The position numbers and the translations under genes were made by a program. The notes beneath the pieces were generated by a model, which was not told the DNA's origin, ran no database searches, and worked only from the letters and a program-made list of their open reading frames with translations. DNA of 64,000 bases from Gnetum montanum (Eukaryota > Streptophyta > Gnetopsida > Gnetales > Gnetaceae). The DNA is taken from assembly GCA_015680685.1 (NCBI GenBank), contig MNCI01038211.1:387859-451858 (forward strand), read 5' to 3'. Numbering within the stretch: position 1 is the stretch's first letter; every line of letters starts with the position of its first letter. Below, in pieces: positions 24,627 through 37,505 of this stretch.

Positions 24627-27486
24627 TTACAAAAATTGATGGAAAAGTATGGAATTATTAATTGACTTAAACAAAAAAATAGACTTATACATGTCATAGT
24701 GGTGTTTACAAAATATTGGACACAAAATTACAAGACACAACATTAGGGAAGCTCTTGTAGTTCCCAAAGGTGGTGGCTCCTCCATTAGTTGCTTCCCTTT
24801 GTTGGCAAGCTTGTGAAATTTATAGTGATCAAGCAATGCTTGTAACTTCTCCTCTTTTATCTATGGGTTGTGTACCATTCAAGCTATTGAACCAATTTGT
24901 GCTAGTGCTAGTACATCCCAAGGACATGGTGGTTGTGGGAACATCTTATTGGCCTTCACATACTAGGCCTTAAACTATTATTGTTCTTCCTCAAAGGCCC
25001 TAGATTTCTCTCTTAATTCTTGATAATTTGTTAATCTCCTAGCTAGGTCTAAGGCAACATCCTTCTATCTATGGTAGCTATCTTTAACCACCTTCAATTC
25101 CAAGTTTTCCACATGGAGATTTTGTAAAGCATCTTTTCTATCTATAAACTTTTTTTCATACAATGAATAGGTGGTTGATACTTTCTTTTCTAGCTTGCTT
25201 CTAGGCCAACTTGTTGTTAACATAACAAGGTTATCATATCTAAGGTTAGCCAATGCCATGTATCCCTTCAAATCTTTGATCTATAGGTCTTTGTTTTGCA
25301 CTTTTATCTAATGGACCAATGCATAACTATCCAAGATGGGTTGCTTGTCAGGACTTCACACTGACATGGCTCTAATGTTGGCTTTAGCCATCTAGATTTT
25401 CTTTTCATTTATTTTCTTATACATGCCTACCTGTTCATGGAAGTTTTCCTTCAACTTTTCATGTTTCTTGGACACATTTTGCCATGTGTTGATTTTGATT
25501 GCTAACTTCTATTGAATAGCAAGGACCTCCTCCATGGAGAGGGTTCTATTTTCCCTGGCCAATTAATTGGTGTCCTGGTTGACCTTCACTAGTTGGTCTC
25601 CCAAATGTTGGACACTTTCCTCCAAAATATTCTTTTACTTTTAAATTATGGTCAACCTTGAATATTTGGTGGTGAGCTTCTTGTTCTCTTCTTGGATGAT
25701 TGTCAGTGCCTTTCTATGGGTGTAGGTCTATGCTTTGATTGCAAAGGAATTCTAGATCACCTTTTCCTTCTCTTGCTCTATAGCTTTGTTTTCCTCAATT
25801 AGCTTGGTTAATTATTTTATTTTGAATTGCTCAACCTGGTCAGGCATGATAAATTGGGTAGGATCCCATCTTTCGACTCTTAGGGGAAATAGGTCTTATT
25901 GCAAACATTGCACCTCTACTTCTATGTGTTTTTCCTTGACTTCAGCCATGATTAATTTTTCTTTAGTGGCTATGAGATCTTACTGTGCTACAGTGACATC
26001 ATTAGGAATGTCAAACAAAGTAGTCATTACTTGTCCTATCTGCAACAATCGATCTAATACATCCTCATGTGTTGTAGGAGTCATCAAAGTCCCAACAAGC
26101 ATTTGAGCATCTTTGGTTCCTATTAGATCTACTAGGGATACAATAGGCACATTGAATGATTCCTTGATATAATCTGTTAATACTTCTACTATGCCTGTTG
26201 CATCTTGATGCTACATTATCACAACTATGGCACCTTCTCTTATCTCAAACATCACTTAGAAGGATGTAGTGTTTCCAAAGATTTCCTTGGACCATTGGGA
26301 TTCTCCTCCTAATTGTAGTAAGATTTGCCCACTTATTAGGTTGGTTGAAATGGTGGACTATATGGTATCATTAATTACTCTGAAAATATTGGACTCATCT
26401 CTGCTTCCCCAACTAACGGCTTCAATGATTTTCTATAGATGGTTCATTGAGGGTCTGTAATCTTGCAATGGTAGTGGAGAAGCTTATGTTTTAGGGCACT
26501 GTATAGGTTCATGTTGTACTTATTTTTCTAGTTGTGCTTCCTTCTCTAGTTCTTGTTCTTCATCAAGGTCTTTTCTTGGTGCTACAAGTTTGAGCAACTC
26601 TATGAAGGAAGCATTCTAAGCCTTTCTAGGGGAATTGTTTATGTATCTCAGTATTCCAGCATGCTTGTATAGCTTTCTAATTAGGCAAGAAAATGGGAGT
26701 GTTGGCTTCCCTACCTTTTTCTCTTCGAACTGCCTCTAAATTTCTATGAAATAAAATTAAGGAATGTTGTCTATGTATTTTTCCATTAAGATATCACTTC
26801 CTCTAGCTGCATATGTTGAGATCCTATTAAGTCCTTTTGTTGGAAAGAGATGATATGTGCTAATCTTGAAGTATGTCCTTTCTTCTAGAGTTAATTCATT
26901 ATATATTTTGTCCTCCTTGTTGTACGCCCTTTTTAGCCATAGCTTCCTGGTGTTAGGGTTAGACTTGATGGACATATGGGCTACCTTAGCCCTTTCATTT
27001 TCCAAATTAAGAGCTATTGTAATTACCTTAACTAGGAATGAGACATTAACTCCACAAATGTTAACAATGGTGCCTTTTTCTTTATTGTTCTACAACTGGT
27101 GGGTATCTTCAAGGTACTAATCACCACTATATGAGAGAGTAGACCACAACAGTGATGCCTGGAGTTGTGTTTGAACCACTTCTAGGGCAAACACCATGAA
27201 CAGACTGAAGTTCATCTCCATGATGACTGTGGTCAACATGGACTTTTCTTGTATGATCATAAGGCATTCAAGGAGCAACGTGAGACATTGTCCTTGCATG
27301 GGAGCTAGTGGTTCTATAGCCTCTCCTTAGATCGATTGTCCAATAATATGAGCCTCTTGATGGATGATAAAAGATTGGGCTTCTTATTCTTCGTGCTCTA
27401 TTAGCTCACCCTGCTATCCTTTAACACCTCTTGGGAGTTTAGATGCTCTTTGTAAAGGTTCCCCCTATGCTCCTCTTTTTGGGACC
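24627..27486 (-). pseudogene. Accessory ORF of element 3, about 950 codons, broken
   Basis: A single minus-strand frame can be followed from about 27,486 to 24,627 with scattered stops and no frame change, far beyond chance. Its N-terminal third is mixed; the middle (about 27,005-26,650) includes RKLWLKRAYNKEDKIYNELT, YHLFPTKGLNRISTYAA and KPTLPFSCLIRKLYKHAGI. The last resembles the FPxLIxxLCxxAGV-type segment of the putative plant transposon protein family found in accessory ORFs of plant retroelements; this is from memory and tentative. The C-terminal half (about 26,000-24,960) is rich in Lys, Glu and Leu with coiled-coil character. No catalytic motif is visible. It sits where env-like or extra ORFs occur in related elements. 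Confidence 0.7.
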
Positions 27487-27861
27487 ATTTGCAATCAAGC
27501 AAAGATCAAGTGTTACTAAGGTTTCAATATTTACCATTAATAGATATATATCATACTCCTAACCTTAATTTCATTAAGTTTTTTAGTTTATAGGATTGTA
27601 GAGTTAGAAAAATTTCTAGGAAAAATCTGAAAAAGTGTTTATCTTCTTTTACAACCCTTCGTAATTAGTTTCTTTTTCCTTATGTATGGCTTATTATAAT
27701 GATTATGGTCCCTTGGGTAAAAATATTAAGGTTTTTGGCATTACCATGATTGATTTTTTAGTATAAAACTTATGGTTTTTAACATTCTTACCCTTATACT
27801 ATCCTTTAGGTGATAGAAAATTTTGGAAGAGTGGCACAAGTTTCTCATGCAAGCACCCCCC

Positions 27862-27876
27862 ACCCCCATGACTAAC
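27862..27876 (-). other. Internal polypurine-like motif, copy 2
   Basis: GTTAGTCATGGGGGT on the minus strand, the same core as the terminal PPT. It lies between the internal promoter module and the accessory frame. Confidence 0.45.
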
Positions 27877-28044
27877 TTGAATACTTCAGGGTCAAATAGG
27901 TTCAAACGATATGAGAATTAGAGTGGTAGAGAGCAAAATATTGTAAGTGGTAGTTGGTTGCATAGAGCTCTTATTTGAGAGAGAAAATTTAAAAAACTTC
28001 CCTAGCTGCAAATGATGAGAATGAAGTTTAGGCACCGCTAGGGT

Positions 28045-28120
28045 CATATATATAGGTTTTATGTGACCTAATATCAGGTATCAGATATCGGGTATCCGAT
28101 GTCATGTCCCACCCAATATT
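28045..28120 (-). promoter_or_regulatory. Internal U3-like promoter module
   Basis: Two overlapping 20-bp GATATC palindromes (28,070-28,089 and 28,084-28,103) are followed on the minus strand by TATATATA about 16-20 bp away (about 28,046-28,055). In the 5' LTR of the same element the last palindrome and the TATA box are 19 bp apart. A CT-rich leader (about 27,985) and then the accessory frame lie downstream. No R/U5-like sequence follows, so this is not simply a nested LTR. Function is inferred from layout only. Confidence 0.45.
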
Positions 28121-30020
28121 AGGGTCCATGAATAAGCATCTCATGGGGGTACTAAGCATAAGAAATTAAGCCCTAGGATTGGTTGGAAGGTTTCAGGTTA
28201 GGTCAATAGTTTTGTGGTAAGTAGGAAATCATATGAAGGCACTCGAAGTGTGAGAAGGTGAAGTCATCAACGTGAAAAGCTTTGGAAGAAGTAAGAAAAA
28301 GGGCATTGAAATCAAGATTTTGGATGAATCAAGTTACATGAGAAGGAGAACTAAAAAATTTAACAATTATGCACTTGGAAGGTTAAGAATGATGTGGTTG
28401 TGTCAAACAAGTACAAGTTACAAAAGTTACACAAGTGGGTCCTCCCCATAGTAGGCTCCAGCCCATAATTCCCTTGTGTAACCACACCTAAAAATGTCCG
28501 TAGGAATTAAATCGGTTGAATGCAGTGCATACCTATGCAACAAAACACACATGTTAAAACCACCAATTTGAGATAATCACTCTATGTTACACAGAACCAC
28601 AAGTTAGGATCAGATGGACAACCAGATGAGATGGACTATAGAAAGGATTGCAAAAATTGGGACATGAGGTGTCTTACCATAGGTATAATGAGTCCTTGTG
28701 TGTTATTAATGGTTAAATAATCATGAGTGCTTCTTTCCAAGATTTAAACCAAGTCCAAACCACATCTCAATGACATTGCATCATTTGATCACTTCAACTG
28801 ACAATCATAAGAATATCATAGTTGCAAGGAGTAGCATCACTTCGCATTTTTTCCAAGGGAGGAGCTTATTTATGGCACACATGTTTTTATTTTTTAGTGG
28901 AATTTTTGAGAAGTTGCCAACCTTCAGGAATGGGTACATGTCTTTCTAGTGGGACCCACAAAATTTATTCAATGCCTTTTTATGGTACTCTTACTCCCAT
29001 TTTTCATTAGATCTACAGGGATATAACTATAACCCTAGCAACATGATAGAACATATAGAAGTGGCCAAAGAGAATTCACAAAATCACTTGATGTTACACC
29101 CCTTACATTTTACCTTAGTCCTCCACTCTCCTACCTAGACACAATGATTATGGATTTATTTTTAGGTTGGATGATGAAAAAGAATATCATTATCACTAGA
29201 ACAAGAACCTCTTATTAATGGAATGAGTGGATGGATGATGTGGTCTCACTATCCGAATAATCAGTCCCTAATGACTTGACAACATAGAGAAAACCTCACC
29301 TCAATGGGCAACATGATCATCTTATTCACAAGTGAGATTACTAACAAAGAAGATGAAAATAAAAAATATAAAAAATTAAAAAGAATAAGAAAAATTGTAT
29401 CAAGAAATGAGACAATGACAAAAAATTGTAAAACAAAAAGATGAAAAAATGCTTATGAATCCTAAATATTAGAATGGGAGATGACCCCCATGACTAAACA
29501 TTTGGCCATGACAAGGATTAATAAGTGGATAGATAGTATCCATGCATGTATAAAACATTGGTAACCATTCATTCCCTAGCCATTGGGTGTATTTTTATGT
29601 TGCAATGGCTAGGTAGACAAATTGTTGGTCACACACTTGATTATTAAATGTATGGTGGATTAGGCTATGAGTTGCATTAACATGATGGATGTTTGGCCCA
29701 TAATTGCATCCTTGATCATGATATAGAATGCATGGATTTATTGGTCTCCCCACATTGTCAATTCATTACTTGGGTTTGGAATTGGAGTAATGATGGATGG
29801 TGGCCCTTGTGTAGGGTCAAAGGACAATGGTGGTCAAAAGGTATGCATTGTACCATATTAGCATTATGTTGGTTTGGATAATGTGGTAGATGCATGAGCC
29901 TTTTGCTTTAGCTCATGGCCTTTTCTAAAGAAGGGACATTTCTGATGTGGTAGTTGAGATCTATTAGTGTTAGCATGTCTATGCACATTTGCAACATAAG
30001 TGGAATTTTTTTTGTTAATA
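28121..30020. other. Element 3 interior without recognised domains
   Basis: This is where pol would be expected on the minus strand. I find no protease, RT, RNase H or integrase motif on either strand. It includes the third PPT-like motif (29,483-29,499) and A/T-rich sequence near 29,340-29,450. Either pol was deleted long ago or this element type never carried it. Confidence 0.6.
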
Positions 30021-31970
30021 TTGTGGTACAAAACTATCCTGTGTCCTTAGTGGTGGCATGTGATGAGGTGGAGTATGAGAATATCGAGGGTAGGATGGAT
30101 GGTAAGAGACATGAGGTGGTGATCCCTCTAGGAATGTCATGGATTGATGGTACTTAGGAGAGTGGTAGTGATGATTTGAAGTAGAGGACATAGAACTAGT
30201 TGGAGAAATAGGGTGTTGAAAAAAATATCTATGCAGTTTCGACAGAGAGGAAAGATAGGGTTGATTTAGTGGTGGCCTCCCCCATGACTATGGTTGTTGC
30301 CATTGTGGTTGATGATAGTGTTGAGGTTGGTAATAAGTCCCCCTAGGATGGTATGATTGGCTGTGGGACTGTTTATAGTTACCTTGTGAAATAGGAAATC
30401 TCTCGAGCATGTGCTTCTGTAAAAGCTTTAGATTTAAGGCACCTGCCAAATACTCATGTAGCTGCAGCAAGACTAGAAAATGGCCCTTCTAATGGTCATA
30501 TATGCAAATGTCACATCCATTATCTTCATTTGTGGTTGAGTCTATAGCCTCACTTTCTTCAGCCATTTTCTTGTTTGCTAAAAAGTGTTCCTAGTTATTT
30601 CTTGGTTCTATATACTTTGTTTACTATGATCACTTGGCTAGTTTTGCATGATCCTCTCCCTGACCATCTCAATGAGAGTTGTAACATTTTCATATGTCCA
30701 TTTTAACATCCTATTAAACTTTGCTTCAAGTTCATCAATAGACTTATGTATCAGCAAGGTTCATTGCAAAATCACCTTATCAAGAGTGGTTTCTTTCTTC
30801 TTACCATAGATATGGAATTCCTTTTGTTGAAGAGCTAGGTCCCACTGATAATTCATGATGTTCTCCCACTTGCATATATCTCCTTCTTCTTTTGCCACAT
30901 GCTTAATATGCTCTCAAATATGATGGGCTTGTAGCTGATATAATACCTGGGGCATACATCCCAAGCTTCTTTCTAATTTCATTATGAATCCCATCTATGA
31001 TGTGGAAAATTTTCCTTTTGTTAGAGAAACCATGGCCTAGGCATCTATTCAATAGGAAATAATATCTATCTAAGGCCATTTCCAAGGGTTCTCGTTGTCC
31101 TTGCTTCCATCCTTGGATTTTTCTCCTTAGGTTGGACACCCTCCTATAGGTTTGGTATTTCTCATTGAAGAGTTCCAACATTATAGACCATCATTGAATT
31201 AAATTTGGTTTTAGTGATCTGCACCAAACTTTGGCTCTATTAACCTATGTCCTAGGAAAAAGCTTAAGCTTTTGCCACCCACTTTCAATGTTGTTGAAAG
31301 CACAAGCATCATGGAAGGCTTGTATATGATGTTGTGAATCTGAATCATAGCCTCCTACAAATTTAGGAATATTATTCATGTCAAGCCTACGTAGGTGACT
31401 CTCTTTTTGATGCCTGTGAGATATCTTAACTACCTCTGTGATTTGCATTAGGCTTTTAATGGTCAATAAATGTTCATCAACATCAAACATGTTATGAAGG
31501 AAATTTTTATTCAATTGATTGTGATGATTTTTTCTATGTTTAGGTTGATGACTATGAGTGTTCTTGCAAGTTCAACTTTTGTTTCTATTCCATCCCTTTA
31601 GTGGAGCTTTATCTTCACACCTACATTCATCTTCGTCAAAACTAGATGTTGAAAGAAAAGAGGAAGATGAGGAACTAGAAGGATTACCATGGCTTCTATG
31701 GTATTCCCTAAGGTCCTTTGATTTATTATTTCTCGGTTTCAAGGAGGTCTTAGGCCTTGAGACCTTCCCTAGTTTAGGGCTTATGTCATCTCCTCCAAGA
31801 TTGTCTGCCCTAGGTGACTGTAGTCTTTGAGTGTCATTAGGGTGATCATGAACATAAGAAACCCCTACATAAGGTTGGTCACTCCAATTTTCCTCACCTT
31901 ATATCTCATTAGTTCTCCAATGAATGTTTTTGTTATATAGTGCATTATCACTTCCTTGTGAAAGAGACAT
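30020..31970 (-). pseudogene. gag: Element 3 gag (broken)
   Basis: One minus-strand frame runs from an ATG at 31,970 (MSLSQGSDNALYN) with a few stops to a His/Pro/Tyr-rich tail near 30,020. Features in order: Ser-run SSSSSSS (about 31,655), RLDMNNIPKFVGGYDSD (about 31,385), WQKLKLFPRT, the gag helix region (MLELFNEKYQTYRRVSNLRRK, about 31,180-31,120) and CDICIYDH-KGHF (about 30,520), a zinc knuckle whose last Cys is lost. The tail has YYQPQHYHQPQWQQPQSWG. Motif order matches elements 1 and 2. Start chosen because it is the first ATG after the PBS and keeps the whole frame. Confidence 0.85.
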
Positions 31971-32076
31971 TGTTTTTGGCTTATGGTGTGTGTGATTTAA
32001 TATTTTTTGAAGGATACATTGTTAATACCTTTATAGTGATTGTGTATGATATAACTAATCTAGATAACTAGCACCA

Positions 32077-32094
32077 TCCCTAGCAATGGTGCTA
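32077..32094 (-). promoter_or_regulatory. Element 3 primer-binding site, Asp-tRNA type
   Basis: The minus strand reads TAGCACCATTGCTAGGGA just inside the 5' LTR, 13 of 18 matches to the Asp-tRNA complement. All five differences are transitions (G to A or C to T), as expected from methylation decay of a GC-rich site. Confidence 0.75.
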
Positions 32095-32095
32095 A

Positions 32096-32957
32096 TGATG
32101 AGTGGTGAGGTACTCCTATGTCCAACCATACGAATCACAAGCGTTCATGCATGATCTAGTCAAATTCTATGGATGGGACTACTTGTGCATCTAAATCGTT
32201 ATGCTTTGATTACAGTTCACTATCTTTTCACTTAGGCTAGTGGTAGCTTTGTCATGTATGATTTAGTGCAAAGTGAGGTATATGATGTTGTCTAATCCTA
32301 TGCTACTTCTAATGACAATAAAAAGATGAATTGACTAAGCTAATGAACAATGGAAAGTAAAATCTAAAATAGCCTATGTGCAATGAGTATCCATTCCTAA
32401 TCATTTGTACATGCCTTGGACTTCATGTAACTACTATTGGGATTGCCAAGTGTTGTGCCAAATGATACACTCCTAGCTTAACAAGTACTTACACTTAAGC
32501 GCTTGTGATTAAGTTGCAGTCATTTTGCTTAATGACAAGAATAGTAAATAGTAATAAATGAAAACATTAATTAAAGAAAATAGTAAATAATTAAATAATT
32601 AAGTAATTAAAGCAATAATAAATCTAAGTGAATGCGGCAATGATGGAAGTAATCTCTATCTTTATTTCCAGTCATGTAACATGTCCAAGTAAATCACACT
32701 CGAACAAAGGTGTCGTACGATTACAAACATCACACTACGAGCATGCACTGGGAATAACAGAACTTGAATTTTGAGATCTAAGAAAGACTATCAAAAACTA
32801 AGAACTAAAACTATGTCGTGTTGTATTTATAGGCTAGCTTGGAAGAGATGATATTGGATATCCAACATCGTTTCCTAGGACCCGATATCACGTACCCAAT
32901 ATCAGAGCCTCAATATTGGGTATCTAATATCGAGGCTAACACAATGATGACTCATCA
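32096..32957 (-). repeat. Element 3 5' LTR
   Basis: On the plus strand it starts TGATGAGTGGTGAGG and ends GACTCATCA. Palindromes are at 32,850, 32,884 and 32,912 with the same 34/28 spacing as the other LTR. The TATA box is intact on the minus strand (TATAAATA, 32,824-32,831). Confidence 0.93.
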
Positions 32958-35500
32958 ATAAACAATAATATATCTAAGACATAATACATGTTACTAGGAA
33001 ATATCACTCTCAACATTAGTTAATTTAGGAGCCAAACTATGTACAATTGTAGGTAATTAAATGTACTAATGTTCATAGTTGATGTAATACTTAGATGGTT
33101 TGATTAAAATTTAGTTAATTATTTATTAAGCCTAACTATATCTATAAAGATTCATGTCTCTATAGTTATACTTATGTGGCTTTACTAGTTTTTGCTACAT
33201 TAAATGCCAAGGCATTATAACTCTAGCATTAATGAATACATGATACATATCCTTGGAAGACTATCTTGAGATTCTAATTCCTATTTCCCTTAATCGTATT
33301 CACTAGCAAAATGATCTTATCTATGGTTTACACTTTTATTATCATTTCCTACATGGTATTGAAGAAATTTATTTTATGAGTATAATTATTCAAGCTGGCC
33401 TTAAAGTAGGAGAAAACTACTTAACCTTCTTAAATTATTATTGAACTTCTAAATGTTTAAGCAAACAAATCAAAAATGCCAATGATAGGACTTAAAGCCC
33501 ATGCACCTCTTCTTAAGAAGCAAACTCTCATGATGACTGGTATTAATGTTTGAAAGATTTGGATGAGGATGTTACTAAGATAAAATAGCCTAAAAGATTG
33601 TAGACTTCGAATCATAGTGATGGATGATAGTAACTTTGTTGCATAAATGCTGATATGTCTAAGAATTTCTAGGAAATATGTTTACTTAGTTGAGAAAGAA
33701 GAATCTACATATAAAATGTGGAAGAAATTGTTAAAGACTTATCAACTAAATAATGAGTAATGTTCCTTTAGAATTATTTTAACATTATGTGATTAAAGAA
33801 TGTGAAACTAGTCTCCACATTAATGAAAAAAATTCAGCCTTACAAGTTAAGTTATGAGCCTAGAGTGCTCAAAGTTGTATCCACTTTTTCAATATTTTCA
33901 TAATTTTGAAAAGTGTTGTATTGACATTATTACATTTACTTGGACCATCAAAACACCCTAAAATCATCATCATAAGTTGATTTTTGAACTCTCACAAGCC
34001 CTCAAATGGTGTTCCTAGACAAGATCCAACATATGAGCATTAGTTTTAGTGCTTTTGAAAATTTCATAAATACATAAATGATAAGTGTCATCTAGGTGAA
34101 ACTAGATGATAGCACTAGATAATGTTGATGCTAGCATCAACATAACCACTACATTACCACATCAAAACTTATCTTCTAGTCCCACTTTTACATATTTTGA
34201 CTCTCTAGTGACTAGTCTAAATCATTCTTAAGATGACAAGCATTGGGTTTAGCCAATTTGACAACTTTGGAAGACATGAGATAACATGTTTTGCCTATGT
34301 TTTTATAGGTGATGTTGATGTTGATATCACTATCATCTATAGGAGAAATATGAAACATAAGTAACAATAATACTTTTTGACTAGAATTTATTCAACATCT
34401 TCACAGTTTCTTTCATAGTTATTTTGCTGTCAATAGTGGTATCTAGGATTCTAAAATATTAGTTTGATAGGAAGTATATGTATTGGTACTAATGTAGATA
34501 ATGTTGAAACCATCATTGGTGTCACTGTGTTAGCATCCTACATCATCAATGTCATCTAAGCTACATATGAACTTTGAGTTTTCATAACAAACTCTAAGCT
34601 AGTTGCACTTAACTAGAGAAAGATAGAAATCATAACCCTATAAATACCATGCTCAGACATGAATTTTGGAACCAATTTCTTAAGATCTAAGAGTACTTTT
34701 TAAGTTCCCAGTGATCTACAGCACCAACACTTGTATCAACCACATTACTTATGTGCTCCACAATCATCCTAGTGTCCTTGTAGTTTATGAACTTAGTCCT
34801 AGTACTTGTGTTACCAATAACACACATGAGCATATTGATGCTAGCATCAACATCATCTACTATAGTGGCAACATCACCGAGACCAACATTAATATTACCT
34901 ATGGGACAATTCATGGAAATAACCCTATTTTAATCTTGAAATAGTCCAAATATCATTGATAAATCCCTCATCTATATCTACATTTACAAGAGGTAAAATT
35001 TTAGTATTTAAACTTATTATTTACTCATAAAATGAGTTCTAATTATTAGTTATGTTCTATAGCTTTTATTCCTTATCATTATAGTACTTGGCCCTCCCTT
35101 GGAGGCAAAACCTTGTCTGTTTATCTAATAAAGCATTTTATTTCACTTGAAATGGAAAATCCTAATCCTTCCAAATATTGATCTATTATTTTTTATTAGT
35201 TTTAAGCTTTATGCACATTCTAATCACATGCATGTTACTTATATTTGACCATACAGTGATCAAATTTCATTAGTTGTATTATTTAGTTTATTCCTATTTA
35301 TTCATATTCCTACAAAATCTAATCTTGGTGAGTAGGCTAAGTTAATAATTGGTTGGAGGTACATGCCTCTTCATTTCATGATTATTGATATATTGATTGT
35401 TAGATCAATTTAAAGACCATTTATTGCTATTTATTATATATTTAACATCTACTTTATGGAGATTTTCTTATAGGATTATGAAAAAAATAATTCTTAAAGA
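32958..35500. other. Unassigned region with LTR-like promoter signals
   Basis: No coding motif is recognised. It has two copies of a perfect palindrome: GTTGATGCTAGCATCAAC at 34,124-34,141 and TTGATGCTAGCATCAA at 34,835-34,850. CTATAAATACC near 34,639 and an AATAAAGCATTTTATTTC stretch near 35,127 are the sort of TATA and polyadenylation signals seen in an LTR. This could be the 5' LTR of the copia element whose coding part begins near 35.5 kb, but no second LTR copy is in view to test it. Confidence 0.4.
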
Positions 35501-35519
35501 ACACTTATGTATTTAAGGA

Positions 35520-36581
35520 AACTATTAAATTCTATCCATTGAAATATTTGCCACAATCCTTTGATGTTTCTAAACAAATTGTTAAGAATGATAGAAAAAC
35601 ATACATGGTTGTAGTGTTGGATGCTAATAGCAACCTACTCTAAACATGTAGATAAGTCCTTATCATAGGTGCTAGTCTCTAAGGAAAATGTTGACCATAA
35701 GTGGAGTCCTAGGCAATTGTCATGGTTTTGTCATATTTGTAAAGAGGGAAATAATAATACAAATCACACTATTGAAAACCGTAAGAATCATAAGGCCAAA
35801 ATCATGACAAAATAGGAAATCAAGAAAAATTAGACAAAGAAGCATAAAGAGAGCTCTTCTTCTAACAATAAGGATAAGTCTTTCTAAAACTAAAAGGTAA
35901 GTGTTGTCAATATTGTAAGAGATAAAAATTCAATTTTCCAATCTTCTATGATTTATTTTAATGTAAATTTCATTAAAAATATGGATAATAGCTTAGTCTA
36001 TATCAATTCTATTACCTTTTTCCATTTTACAGGAAATATGTTGCTATTATTTAATTCTAAGAAAGTAATGAAACTCGATTTTGTTAAGATCGATAACAAA
36101 TAATTAATATGAGTTATTAATACTAGGGATATTAAAATTGATATTCCTTTGTTAAATAATTCATGTTACTGACTTGATTTTTTCAATACAATTATATCCA
36201 TTTATAAATTAATGCAAAGTGGCTTAACAATTTATTTTATAAAAAAGCACAATGATGAAATAAATTATTATATGAACCATATGAGTCAAAATCTTGCATT
36301 TAAACTTCCAAACGAAGGATTAATTAAATTGATTAATAGCTACATTGAAAATGCATTTGATATGATAAAATAGGATGATCCAATGCATTCACATCTAAAA
36401 CTTGGACATGCAAATGTGAATACCTTAAAGATGTTACACTGGTTTTATCCTACAATTTCCAAATATGATACTGTAATGAAGAATTTAAACTATGAAAATC
36501 GTAGAATGGGAAAGATGCATTGATTGTCATTTCTAAAAAAATGTTTTAAAAAATCACGAATTGTTGGAATTAATCCATTTA
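35520..36581 (+). pseudogene. Ty1/copia gag-pol remnant, left part (split by element 2)
   Basis: Copia-type motifs in order: a zinc-knuckle-like CHICKEGNNNTNHTIEN near 35,729 with its final Cys replaced, a protease/linker stretch with stops, then HSHLKLGHANVNTLK near 36,390, the GAG-pre-integrase motif. The coding sense stops at 36,581, where element 2 is inserted, and resumes at 43,761 with the integrase DVCGPF motif. Many stops; long dead. Confidence 0.75.
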
Positions 36582-37360
36582 TGATGAGCTGCGATATCGC
36601 GTACGCAATATCATGGCCCACCGCAATATCTATAAATAAGAGGTATCTTTCCCTATTTTAGGTACTTAGCCTTAGACCCATAGCCAAACTATAGCAGTTT
36701 TATCATTTCAGAGTTAGAATAATTTCCATGTGCCCGCAGTAGGAGTCTTAAAGTGAACAGATCTTTATTTGAGAAAATTGTACTTGAGCACACATTTGTG
36801 TAAGGAAATAAAGACAAACTTTGTGATAAACCTTGCAGCATGTGGACTAAGCTAAATAGGAATTAATTATTTTTAAATGCTTAATTTCTTTCCTAGATAA
36901 TTAATCTCTCTCAACCCTTGACTCTCCTACTTAAGTGCACTCAATACGACTGCTTCAAGCATGTGTGTAACACTTGGTAACCTAGTGACGAGTAGCGTTT
37001 TGTAATCCCAGCAGTGTTGCACTGGTTCAGGGTGTGTGCAGAAAGTGGGAAGGGATACTGGTGATAGGACAATTAGAATTTAGTTAGTAAATAGTTAATG
37101 AAAGTTAGTCACTTAGTTATCCTCACCTTTCCCTCATTAGCATAAGACATTAAAAAGATAAAAGATATAAAAATTATGTGCCTCAAACTTACTTAACCAT
37201 ACAATCATGATAATACAAGTAAGTTTGGGAGGACAATGATTGATTAACCTTTAAGTGTTCCATTAAGGGGTATAAGCACTTAGTCCTTGGAGTTCGACCG
37301 AATCATGCGTGAATGCTCGTATTCATATGGTTGAGTGTAGGGGTACCTCGCCACTCATCA
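36582..37360 (+). repeat. Element 2 5' LTR
   Basis: From TGATGAGCTGCGATATCGCG to CGCCACTCATCA. U3 is very short: a 20-bp palindrome GATATCGCGTACGCAATATC at 36,593-36,612, a second AATATC pair, and TATAAATA at 36,631-36,638. R/U5 resembles that of element 1. Confidence 0.93.
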
Positions 37361-37361
37361 T

Positions 37362-37379
37362 TGGCACTGTTGTTAGGGA
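37362..37379 (+). promoter_or_regulatory. Element 2 primer-binding site, Asp-tRNA type
   Basis: TGGCACTGTTGTTAGGGA, 13 of 18 matches to the Asp-tRNA complement, one base after the LTR. All differences are C to T or G to A. Confidence 0.78.
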
Positions 37380-37505
37380 CTTAGTTGTTTGTGCACTACA
37401 TAGAACATAAGAAATCATCCATATCGTTGGGAAGCTAGAACAAACCCTTGGGGTTGATCAAAGAAAAAATAAGAGAATGGTAAATTGCACACCAAACAAG
37501 AGAAA

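Larger units (their letters stand above)
23662..32957 (-). mobile_element. Element 3: non-autonomous gag-plus-accessory-ORF gypsy relative
   Basis: This is a minus-strand element with LTRs at both ends and a perfect 5-bp duplication, ATAAA at 23,657-23,661 and 32,958-32,962. Order on the minus strand: 5' LTR (32,957-32,096), PBS, gag (31,970 to about 30,020), about 2 kb with no recognised domain, an internal U3-like promoter module (about 28,110-28,045), an accessory frame of about 950 codons (27,486-24,627), PPT, 3' LTR. I find no protease, RT, RNase H or integrase. Shared gag motif, PBS and terminal bases tie it to elements 1 and 2. It would depend on a relative for pol. Confidence 0.9.
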
